The notes under the pieces: model-generated
What the model was told of the DNA's origin: nothing
The model's input: the letters and a program-made list of their open reading frames with translations, nothing else
The model's database searches: none
Position numbers and translations under genes: made by a program
Part shown: positions 1-5,750 of the stretch, one piece after another
Layout of the letters: each line of letters begins with the position of its first letter
Numbering within the stretch: the stretch's first letter is position 1
Origin: JBGPJM01 sp041485385
Lineage (GTDB): Bacteria > Planctomycetota > Phycisphaerae > Phycisphaerales > UBA1924
DNA length: 10,414 nt
Assembly (NCBI GenBank): GCA_041485385.1
Contig: JBGPJM010000182.1
Span: forward strand, 1 to 10,414
Reading direction: 5' to 3'

Positions 1-1299
1 GACGGCCCGGCCATTTGCGCCCCGATCGGAACCGACATCTGGTTCCGCTACACCTCCGGCGGCTGCCCGGGTACGGTCACCGCCACCACCTGCTCGCCTG
101 CCCGTACCCATGACACCGTCATGAATGTCTGGGACGGCGTCGCCTGCCCACCCACGGTGCTCTTGGGTTGCAACGATGACGGTCCGCCCTTCTGTACCAT
201 CGCCGGAGTTCCCTTCTCCGGCTCCACGGTCACCTTCGCCGTCATCCCCCGGCACAGCTACCTCATCCAGGTCGGCACCTTCGCCGGCGGCACGGGCGGT
301 GTCGGAGAACTGACCATCACCCCCAGCGTGCCTCCCGCGCCCGCCAATGACAACTGTGCCGCCGCGACCTCCGTCGGCAACGGCGTCTTCCCCTATTCCA
401 CCTGCGGCGCAACCAACGACGGGCCGGCGGGCTGCGGCGCGACCAATGACGTCTGGTTCCGCTACACCGCCCCGTGTGCAGGCACCTCCACAGTCACGAC
501 CTGTTCGCCCAACCGCACCTATGACTCAGTCATCGGCGTGTACAGCGGAGCATGCGGCGCTCCGGTGCTGATCGGTTGCAACGATGACGGTCCGCCCTTC
601 TGTTCCGTCGCCGGCGTTCCCTTCTCCGGCTCGACCGTCTCCTGGGCCACCACAGCCGGCACCTCCTATCTCATCCGCCTCGGCGGCTTCGGCGGCGGCA
701 CCGGCTCCAGCGACCTGACCATCACCTCAACCGCCAGCCCGGCCAACGACCTCTGCGCCGACGCCACCCCCGTCGGCGAAGGTACGTTCCCCTACAGCAA
801 TGCCTGCGCCTCGACCGACGGCCCGTCGCCCTGCGGCCTCCTGGGCAACGACATCTGGTTCCGCTACACGGCCAGTTGCACGGGCCAGGTCACGGCGACA
901 ACGTGCTCGCCCAGCCGCACCCACGACACCGTCATGGCCGTCTGGGACGGCGGCGCCTGCCCGCCTACGACGATGATAGGTTGCAACGATGACGGTCCGC
1001 CCTTCTGTGCCGTCGCCGGCGTTCCCTTCTCCGGTTCCACGATAACCTGGGCCGCGACCGCCGGGAACCAGTACCTGATCCAGGTCGGCGGCTTCGCTGG
1101 TTCGAGGGGCACCGGCGTGCTGAGCGTCCGGTGCCCGTGCCCGTGCGACTGGAACCACAACGGCGTGCTCAACAGCCAGGACTTCTTCGACTTCCTGACC
1201 AGCTTCTTCGCGGGCAACGCCGACTTCAACGGCAGCGGCGCGACCAACAGCCAGGACTTCTTCGACTTCCTCAACTGCTTCTTCGCCGGCTGCCCCTGA
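1..1299 (+). CDS. Secreted repeat protein with C-terminal GC-type dockerin (5' end outside window)
   Basis: The reading frame is open from base 1, so the N-terminus and any signal peptide lie outside the window; 432 residues are visible. An incomplete repeat and two full repeats of about 135 residues are followed by a short C-terminal module. Each repeat carries an IWFRYT or VWFRYT strand, a TTCSP-x-RT segment, a GCNDDGPPFC loop with AGVPFSGST, and a YLI-(Q/R)-(V/L)-GGF strand near its end. This resembles secreted beta-sandwich modules of the pre-peptidase C-terminal type, and paired Cys suggest disulfides. Residues about 381-432 contain two 25-residue calcium-loop-like repeats sharing NSQDFFDFL, typical of the GC-type dockerin of Phycisphaerae. 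Role is unknown; I infer an exported or surface-attached protein. The coding strand is C-rich, whereas ribE and ruvC on the same strand are G-rich. An ATG at 121 is internal, not the start. Confidence 0.85.
   Translation, partial: DGPAICAPIGTDIWFRYTSGGCPGTVTATTCSPARTHDTVMNVWDGVACPPTVLLGCNDDGPPFCTIAGVPFSGSTVTFAVIPRHSYLIQVGTFAGGTGGVGELTITPSVPPAPANDNCAAATSVGNGVFPYSTCGATNDGPAGCGATNDVWFRYTAPCAGTSTVTTCSPNRTYDSVIGVYSGACGAPVLIGCNDDGPPFCSVAGVPFSGSTVSWATTAGTSYLIRLGGFGGGTGSSDLTITSTASPANDLCADATPVGEGTFPYSNACASTDGPSPCGLLGNDIWFRYTASCTGQVTATTCSPSRTHDTVMAVWDGGACPPTTMIGCNDDGPPFCAVAGVPFSGSTITWAATAGNQYLIQVGGFAGSRGTGVLSVRCPCPCDWNHNGVLNSQDFFDFLTSFFAGNADFNGSGATNSQDFFDFLNCFFAGCP
166..1034 (+). repeat. Three copies of a highly conserved 56-nt segment within the secreted protein gene
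   Basis: Segments 166-221, 574-629 and 979-1034 begin with the same 30 bases, spaced 408 and 405 nt apart. Over the full 56 nt the second and third copies differ at one base (t604 versus g1009), and the first differs from them at three. They encode the GCNDDGPPFC loop and the following AGVPFSG. The surrounding repeat sequence has diverged much more. Confidence 0.9.
1171..1271 (+). repeat. Duplicated 26-nt segment of the dockerin module
   Basis: An identical 26-nt stretch occurs at 1171-1196 and 1246-1271, offset by 75 nt. It encodes NSQDFFDFL in both halves of the dockerin-like module. A two-fold loop repeat is the expected architecture of dockerins; identity at the DNA level points to a recent or homogenised duplication. 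Confidence 0.85.
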
Positions 1300-1350
1300 C
1301 ACCGCCCGCGCCTGAGCCCGGCGTCCGCCGGAGATCCCTCTGACCACACA

Positions 1351-1376
1351 GCCCGCGCCATCCGGCGCGGGCTTTT
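1351..1376 (+). terminator. Intrinsic terminator of the secreted repeat protein gene
   Basis: A perfect 9-bp GC stem (1351-1359 with 1364-1372) and a 4-nt loop ATCC are followed directly by TTTT (1373-1376), 51 nt after the stop codon. It also lies 18 nt past the stop of the convergent phosphatase gene. Read on the minus strand the same hairpin lacks a good T-run, so it is mainly a plus-strand terminator. Confidence 0.9.
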
Positions 1377-1394
1377 CATTGATCTTGCGCGTGC

Positions 1395-2660
1395 TCACGC
1401 CGTCCGGCGGGCCTGCTTCTTCGCCGCCCGCTCGAACGCCAGGATCGTCACGTCGTCGTGCTGGTGCAGCGATCCGCTCTGGTTGTCGATGTCGTCGGCC
1501 AGCATCTCCAGCGCCGTGCCGATGGGCTGCCGATGCACCTCGTCGCGGATCGCCGCCAGCCGACGCAGGTAGGCCGGGCCCGCCGCCAGCTCCTTCAGGC
1601 TCGCCGTCTTGGACCCGGGCAGCGCCAGCTCCACCCCGTCGGAATGCACCAGCAGCACCTCTCCCTCGTCCAGGCGGAACGTGTCCTGCTCGTACTTCAC
1701 ACCCTCCACGACCCCCAGCAGCGTCCCCGAGGCCCTGGTCACGATCATCCCGCCGGGCCCGATCCGCAGCGGGGGCGGATGCCCCGCGCACGCCACCGAC
1801 ACGTCCCCCGTCCGGATGTCGATGATCCCGCACACCGCGGTCGCGAACCTCGTCGGACCGGCGCGGCTGGCGCACAGATCCCGGTTCAGCCGCTCCATCG
1901 CCTCGGCGGGGGGGACCAGCCTGTAGGTGTCCCCGGTGATCTCCTTCTGCGGGATATTCGCCGAGATGAACAGCGTCATCAGCGCCGCGGGCACGCCGTG
2001 CCCCATCGCATCGGCGAGGAAGAACCCAAGGTGGTCCTCGTCCAGGCGCGAGATGTCGTAGATGTCCCCGCTCACGAACCCTGCCGGACGGAAGATCACC
2101 GCCGCTTCGAACTCCTCGGTCGACGGGAGCGACTTGGGCAGGAACTCCCTCTGCACGCGCGAGGCCAGCAGCAGCTCGTCGTGCAGGCGCCCGATCTCCG
2201 CCGCGGCCTCGCCCTGCGCGGCCTGGTTCAGCCTGATCGTCTGCTCGAGCGTCCGCACCGTCGCCTGGCGGTGGCACAGCGAATACAACATCGCGGCGAT
2301 CGTCGCCGGCGGAGAATCGGCCGGGGCCGGGATCAGGCCGTCGAGCTGCATCGCCCCCAAGGGGTTCGGCCCGGGCCGGTGCAGGACAATCCCCGGCACC
2401 AGCGCCTGCTGGATCGTGTCCAGCAGCCGCAGCGTGGCCCCGTCAACCACCCCCGACCCGTCCAGCCGCACGACGCACGCGTCCCACTCCGGGCGCACGC
2501 CGATGGCAAGGAGCGCCCGCAGCGCCTGCTCCTGGCTGAGATGCTCGAGCTTGACCCCGGCGCCGGGAGACGGCCAGGTGCGCGCGACCAGCTCCAGCGC
2601 CCGTGTCCCCGCGCCTTCGGCGGAGGGGGACTGGGCGGCGATCACGGCGATTGTGGGCAT
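1395..2660 (-). CDS. SpoIIE/PP2C-type serine/threonine phosphatase with degenerate receiver-like N-terminus (RsbU-like)
   Basis: 421 residues. The C-terminal half (about 165-410) is a PPM/SpoIIE phosphatase: RVQREFLP (168-175), SGDIYD (197-202), LADAMGHGVPAALMT (215-229), TAVCGIID (274-281), AGHPPPL (292-298), HSDGVE (339-344) and HQHDDVTI (399-406). Metal-binding acidic residues are present at D199, D217, D341 and D402/D403, so it should be active with Mn or Mg. Residues about 133-170 look like a helical coiled-coil linker. The first 130 residues alternate strands and helices like a receiver domain but lack its acidic pair, phosphoacceptor Asp and conserved Lys. Family members dephosphorylate anti-anti-sigma (STAS) proteins in stress or sigma-factor switches; no STAS or anti-sigma kinase gene lies beside it, so the target is unknown. 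The ATG has no clear Shine-Dalgarno site; the next gene upstream on this strand, DUF192, ends 99 nt away. Confidence 0.92.
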   Translation of the reverse strand: MPTIAVIAAQSPSAEGAGTRALELVARTWPSPGAGVKLEHLSQEQALRALLAIGVRPEWDACVVRLDGSGVVDGATLRLLDTIQQALVPGIVLHRPGPNPLGAMQLDGLIPAPADSPPATIAAMLYSLCHRQATVRTLEQTIRLNQAAQGEAAAEIGRLHDELLLASRVQREFLPKSLPSTEEFEAAVIFRPAGFVSGDIYDISRLDEDHLGFFLADAMGHGVPAALMTLFISANIPQKEITGDTYRLVPPAEAMERLNRDLCASRAGPTRFATAVCGIIDIRTGDVSVACAGHPPPLRIGPGGMIVTRASGTLLGVVEGVKYEQDTFRLDEGEVLLVHSDGVELALPGSKTASLKELAAGPAYLRRLAAIRDEVHRQPIGTALEMLADDIDNQSGSLHQHDDVTILAFERAAKKQARRTA

Positions 2661-2713
2661 TGGCTGGCCGGGCAGGCAGTCGGGGCGAACCGGTGACGCC
2701 GCTCGGGCGTCGG

Positions 2714-2745
2714 GGCCCTCCAGGTCGGCGAAGGGAAGGAGGGCC
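2714..2745 (-). other. GC-rich inverted repeat between DUF192 gene and phosphatase gene
   Basis: An 8-bp perfect inverted repeat (2714-2721 with 2738-2745) has a 16-nt loop. It lies 14 nt past the DUF192 stop and about 53 nt before the phosphatase start. No T-run follows on either strand, so it is a weak candidate for a terminator or processing site. Chance inverted repeats of this size are common in such GC-rich DNA. Confidence 0.3.
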
Positions 2746-2759
2746 GCTGCCAGATCGAC

Positions 2760-3314
2760 CTACTTCGCCAGCTTCTTGAGTTCCTCCGCCTTCATCTGCA
2801 CCAAGTCGCCCTCCTTCACCCCAAGCTTCTGGATCATCCCCCCCTGCAGCTCGATCACGAGCTGCGACGGGAACCGGCTTGGGTACGGCTTCAGCCGGTC
2901 CTCGTATTTCTTGTTGGTGCCTGTCTTCGAGTCCAGATCCGTTTCCCCGTCCCCTCGTGCCGGCTCCGATTGCATCGCGTGCATCGACAGCACCCGCCCG
3001 CTCCCGTCCAGGTACAGGATGTCGATCGGGATCGGGCAATCGCGCATCACGAAACTCCGCTGCTGCGCTCTGGGGAACACGAACAGCATCCCCCCGTCGT
3101 CGTCGATGTGCGTCCGCCCTCCCAGACCCTTGAACTGCTTGTCCTGGTCGGCGACGATCTCCAGGTAGAACTGCTTCCCGGCGATCTTCACCGGCGCGAT
3201 GTTCGCCGCCGTCTTCTCCTCGCAGCCGCGCATCGTCCCCATCGCCACGGCCACCCCCATCAGTAGCGCGACCACCGCTCCGATCTTCACGAGCCTGCTT
3301 GTGCCAACAGCCAT
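2760..3314 (-). CDS. Exported DUF192 family protein
   Basis: 184 residues. Residues 8-26 form a hydrophobic N-terminal segment after Arg7 and Lys10, a signal peptide or membrane anchor. C31 lies just beyond it, but its context (MRGC) is not a clean lipobox. The rest matches DUF192: a GLGGRT region (63-68), GGMLFVFP (74-81), RSFVMRDCPIPIDILYLD (86-103), then VIELQGGM (153-160) and GVKEGDLV (165-172) closing the fold. Between them lies a charged, Lys-rich stretch (119-142). The biochemical role of DUF192 is not established; it is a small beta-rich domain, usually exported. The start is fixed by a GGAGGA site with a 6-nt spacer. The gene overlaps the 3' end of gluQ by 28 nt, so the two are probably cotranscribed and translationally coupled. 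Confidence 0.9.
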   Translation of the reverse strand: MAVGTSRLVKIGAVVALLMGVAVAMGTMRGCEEKTAANIAPVKIAGKQFYLEIVADQDKQFKGLGGRTHIDDDGGMLFVFPRAQQRSFVMRDCPIPIDILYLDGSGRVLSMHAMQSEPARGDGETDLDSKTGTNKKYEDRLKPYPSRFPSQLVIELQGGMIQKLGVKEGDLVQMKAEELKKLAK

Positions 3315-4309
3315 TGATCATCCTCCGGCCCGAAGACCACGGGCGTGCGGGGAATACTACTCGAATCCAGCGCCCTGACGAACTCCGCCGTGCTCATTTC
3401 CCGCCTGCCGCTCCCTTCCTCCGTGCACCCGCACCACCCCGCCACCAGCCCCACCACCGCCCCCGGCGGCACGCCGAGCGAGCGGTAATGCTCCACCCGC
3501 GTGTCGCCGTGGCGCTTGGCCAGCCGCTTGCCGTCGCGCCCCAGCACCAGCGGGAGATGCATGTGCCGCGGCTCGGGCGCCAGCCCCAGCGCCCGGTAGA
3601 GCAGGAGCTGGCGCGCCGCCGAGTCGAGGAGGTCGTCGCCGCGGATCACGCTCGTCACGCCCTGCCGGTGGTCGTCCACGACCACCGCGAGCTGGTAGGC
3701 CGGTTGGCCGCGCCTGGTCCAGACCACGAAATCGCCCACGATCCTCGAGATGTCCGGCGACTGCGGGCCGGCGAAGTCATCATCGAATGGCACCGGTCGA
3801 TCCGGCACCGCGAACCGCCAGTTCGTCCCCTCCGGCCCCGTGCCGCGGTCCACCCCGTCGAAATCCAGCGATTTCAGCGCCGGGCGCAGGTGCCGCGGGT
3901 ACGACGTCTCGTGCGACCCCTCCTGCGGTGCCGACGCCGCGGCCTCGATCTCCGTGCGCGTCAGTGAACACGGATAGACCAGCCCCCTGGCCGCCAGTAT
4001 CCGTATCGCCGCGCGGTACGGCTCCAGGTCGCGAGACTGCACCAGCGGCTCGGGGTTGTCCCAATCCATCCCTAGCCAGCGGAAAGTCCCGAGGATCGAC
4101 TCCACCGCCCCCGGCTTCACCCGCGGTGAATCCAGATCCTCGATCCGCATCACCACCCGAAATCCCCGCTGCCGCGCCAGCGCCCACGTGACCAGGAACG
4201 TCCGCGCGTTCCCCAGGTGCAGCGCCCCGGTCGGCGAGGGCGCCAGGCGGGTCACACCGGCGACCGCCGTTTGTTCGGATCCGGATTGTCTCTCGCTTGC
4301 AGGTAGCAC
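3287..4309 (-). CDS. gluQ: Glutamyl-Q tRNA(Asp) synthetase
   Basis: 340 residues from a GTG start. It is a truncated glutamyl-tRNA synthetase paralogue, a class I enzyme without the anticodon-binding domain, which attaches glutamate to the queuosine base of tRNA-Asp. The nucleotide-binding motif is APSPTGALHLGNART (23-37, HLGN form of HIGH), followed by MRIEDLD (54-60). The KMSKS-like loop is KRLAKR (261-266), and RGDDLLDS (223-230) is typical of the GluRS/GluQ core. The length (about 300 usual, over 450 for full GluRS) favours GluQ. The zinc ligands of the E. coli enzyme look mostly lost: only C114 remains where a Cys-x-Cys pair is expected, and the later Cys position is Leu in YPRHLR (137-142). 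The GTG is preceded by a GGGG run but no strong Shine-Dalgarno site; the N-terminus is about 10 residues longer than usual, so a start slightly downstream is possible. Confidence 0.92.
   Translation of the reverse strand: MLPASERQSGSEQTAVAGVTRLAPSPTGALHLGNARTFLVTWALARQRGFRVVMRIEDLDSPRVKPGAVESILGTFRWLGMDWDNPEPLVQSRDLEPYRAAIRILAARGLVYPCSLTRTEIEAAASAPQEGSHETSYPRHLRPALKSLDFDGVDRGTGPEGTNWRFAVPDRPVPFDDDFAGPQSPDISRIVGDFVVWTRRGQPAYQLAVVVDDHRQGVTSVIRGDDLLDSAARQLLLYRALGLAPEPRHMHLPLVLGRDGKRLAKRHGDTRVEHYRSLGVPPGAVVGLVAGWCGCTEEGSGRREMSTAEFVRALDSSSIPRTPVVFGPEDDQWLLAQAGS
3321..3326 (-). promoter_or_regulatory. Shine-Dalgarno site of the DUF192 gene
   Basis: On the minus strand GGAGGA lies 6 nt before the ATG at 3314, inside the gluQ coding region. 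It decides the start of the DUF192 gene and supports reinitiation by ribosomes finishing gluQ. Confidence 0.8.
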
Positions 4310-4425
4310 TTACCCCGGGAAGATACACTGGCGGGCGCCGGGAGGCGGGGTGGACAAGCGCCCCTGGGGGGTGGCCGATCGGGTTGCGGCGGAGTGGTGG
4401 GTGCGTCGGGAGGGCGGAGGGGGCG
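4310..4425. promoter_or_regulatory. Divergent gluQ / phhB intergenic region
   Basis: This 116-nt gap should hold promoters for both genes. On the plus strand, TACACT (4324-4329) within GATACACTG could be a -10 element about 96 nt before phhB, but no convincing -35 is placed correctly. On the minus strand, TATCTT (4320-4325) is a possible -10 for gluQ that would leave almost no leader. The rest is G-rich on the plus strand. Confidence 0.35.
4416..4420 (+). promoter_or_regulatory. Shine-Dalgarno site of the pterin dehydratase gene
   Basis: GGAGG lies 5 nt before the ATG at 4426. It is embedded in four G-runs (4399-4401, 4408-4410, 4412-4414, 4419-4423) that form a G-quadruplex motif. A second GGAGG (4428-4432) sits 5 nt before the next in-frame ATG at 4438. 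Confidence 0.65.
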
Positions 4426-4809
4426 ATGGAGGCGTCGATGGAGAAGATGAGCCCGGCACAGATCGAAGCGGCCATCAAGAGCTTTCCGGACTGGTCAGAG
4501 ATAGGTGACGCGATCCAACGCACCTACCAGTTCAAGGACTTCGTCGAGTCGATGAAGTTCGTCAACAAGGTGGCCGAGGCCGCCGAATCCACCCAGCACC
4601 ACCCCGACATCCTGATCCGCTGGAACAAGGTCACGCTCACGCTCAGCACGCACGACGCCGGCGGGATCACGCAGAAGGATTTCGATCTGGCCGCGAAGTG
4701 CGACGGGTTTATCCCCGCGCCCAAGCCGATTCCCCAGGTTGTCCAGGCGCCGGTCGCACCGACCGCGGCGCAGGCCGCCGGGGGCGCAAAGAAGGGCAAG
4801 AAGGGCTGA
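4426..4809 (+). CDS. phhB: Pterin-4a-carbinolamine dehydratase
   Basis: 127 residues from the ATG at 4426. The enzyme dehydrates 4a-hydroxytetrahydrobiopterin, recycling the cofactor of aromatic amino acid hydroxylases; some bacterial homologues may instead support molybdopterin or folate metabolism. The family signature is clear: STQHHPDILIRW (55-66) with catalytic-type H58 and H59, then STHDAGGIT (74-82) with H76, and D85. The core ends near residue 95, followed by an unusual Pro/Ala-rich tail finishing with AKKGKKG. The start is supported by GGAGG at 4416-4420 with a 5-nt spacer. A second in-frame ATG at 4438 has its own GGAGG (4428-4432) at the same spacing, so either may be used. The gene is divergent from gluQ and convergent with the HNH gene. 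No aromatic hydroxylase is present in the window. Confidence 0.92.
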   Translation: MEASMEKMSPAQIEAAIKSFPDWSEIGDAIQRTYQFKDFVESMKFVNKVAEAAESTQHHPDILIRWNKVTLTLSTHDAGGITQKDFDLAAKCDGFIPAPKPIPQVVQAPVAPTAAQAAGGAKKGKKG

Positions 4810-4826
4810 GCGCACGGGCACCGCCG

Positions 4827-4847
4827 GCGCCCCGCCCAGCGGGGCGC
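4827..4847. terminator. GC hairpin between convergent phhB and HNH genes
   Basis: A perfect 9-bp stem (4827-4835 with 4839-4847) has a 3-nt loop. It lies 17 nt after the phhB stop and 9 nt after the HNH gene stop on the other strand. No T-run follows on either side, so it is not a canonical intrinsic terminator. Its central position between convergent stops suggests a bidirectional transcription end or RNA-stabilising hairpin. Confidence 0.5.
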
Positions 4848-4856
4848 GCGTGACGT

Positions 4857-5606
4857 CTACTTCAGCTCGACATTCCAGTACGCCTCGTCCAGGAACGCCT
4901 TCCACGAGGCGTAGCGCTCCTGCCCCAGCCTGACCGCGATCAGGGGGTTGCGCTTCGGCCGGATCGGCTTCCGCGTGAGGTGCATGTGCGCCTCGTCGGG
5001 CGTGCGTCCGCCCTTCTTGGCGTTGCACTTGACGCAGGCGCAGACCAGGTTCTCCCACGTATCCTCGCCCCCCTTGGCGCGCGGGATCACGTGGTCGATC
5101 GACAGGTCGCAGGTCGAGTAGTGCTTCCCGCAGTACTGGCACTGGTTGCGGTCGCGCGCGAACAGGTTCCGCCGGTTCAGCTTCACGATCTGCGCCGGCA
5201 GCCGGTCATACCCCAGCAGCCGGATCACCTTCGGCACCGCGATCTCGAACCGCACCGTCCGCACCCAGTCGTGCTTGGTCGCCTCGAAGCCCTTCTTGGC
5301 CGCCGACACCGCTGTCCACGTCGGGAAGTCGTAGTTGAGGTACTGCCCGTCGTCAACGTGGATCACCTCCGCCAGGTTGCGGCAGAGCATGCAGAACGCC
5401 CGCCGGGCCGAGATCACCCGAACCGCGACGTACAACTTGTTGAGCACCAGGACTTTGCAGTCCAGCCCGCTGGGCAGCACCAGCGCCGCGGCGACCGCGC
5501 CGCCGGGCGAGCCCATGGCCATCAGGGCGTGATCGATATCGGCCTCGTCGGGCGCGTACCCGCCGTTGGGAGCCGGCTTGCGTGGTTTTCCGCGAGCGGT
5601 CGACAT
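4857..5606 (-). CDS. HNH endonuclease-family protein
   Basis: 249 residues from the ATG at 5606. The N-terminal half has a conserved region with VLVLNKLYVAVRVISARRAF (52-71), HVDDGQYLNYDFPTW (83-97) and a basic segment to about 145. The C-terminal half is an HNH nuclease fold: zinc-type C156-x2-C159 and C191-x2-C194, SIDHVIPRAKGG (169-180) with the DH pair D171/H172, and WENLVCAC (184-191) with N186. The catalytic and metal-binding residues look intact, so DNA-nicking activity is plausible. This arrangement is common as a stand-alone chromosomal gene in several phyla and has no agreed role; there is no methylase or phage gene here to suggest restriction or packaging. An upstream in-frame TTG at 5675 would add 23 unconserved-looking residues and is rejected. 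An AGGA 7 nt before the ATG is a modest ribosome binding site. Confidence 0.88.
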   Translation of the reverse strand: MSTARGKPRKPAPNGGYAPDEADIDHALMAMGSPGGAVAAALVLPSGLDCKVLVLNKLYVAVRVISARRAFCMLCRNLAEVIHVDDGQYLNYDFPTWTAVSAAKKGFEATKHDWVRTVRFEIAVPKVIRLLGYDRLPAQIVKLNRRNLFARDRNQCQYCGKHYSTCDLSIDHVIPRAKGGEDTWENLVCACVKCNAKKGGRTPDEAHMHLTRKPIRPKRNPLIAVRLGQERYASWKAFLDEAYWNVELK

Positions 5607-5646
5607 ACCCGATCCTGTCCGGCGGAACCGGATTCCACCCTGACAG

Positions 5647-5675
5647 AGCGTAGACGATGAACGCCCATCAGGCAA
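5647..5675 (-). promoter_or_regulatory. Candidate sigma70-type promoter of the HNH gene
   Basis: On the minus strand TTGCCT (5670-5675) and TACGCT (5647-5652) are separated by 17 nt and lie about 40 nt before the HNH start, in the 144-nt gap after purH. Both hexamers are only partial matches, so this is tentative. No intrinsic terminator for purH is visible in the same gap. Confidence 0.35.
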
Positions 5676-5750
5676 CGGATCGGGGTTTGGTGGGCATGAA
5701 GGGGCGCCGCGCCTGCGGGACGACCGGGCTGGTAGGGGCGAGTAGACGCC

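Noticed and set aside
166..1034. CRISPR-like direct repeats
   Set aside because: Identical 30-mers are spaced over 400 nt apart in frame within one coding region and encode the same protein loop.
727..2277. A 516-codon minus-strand frame crossing the terminator and the end of the secreted protein gene
   Set aside because: It overlaps two well-supported genes and an intrinsic terminator, and its product is low-complexity Gly/Arg/Ala.
1458..2696. A 412-codon open frame antisense to the phosphatase gene
   Set aside because: Composition is Arg/Gln/Pro/His-rich without domain-like motifs; the opposite strand encodes a complete SpoIIE phosphatase.
4297..4425. Upstream start codons extending the pterin dehydratase
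   Set aside because: The added residues resemble no family sequence and cover the G-rich divergent promoter. The ATG at 4426 has a well-spaced GGAGG.
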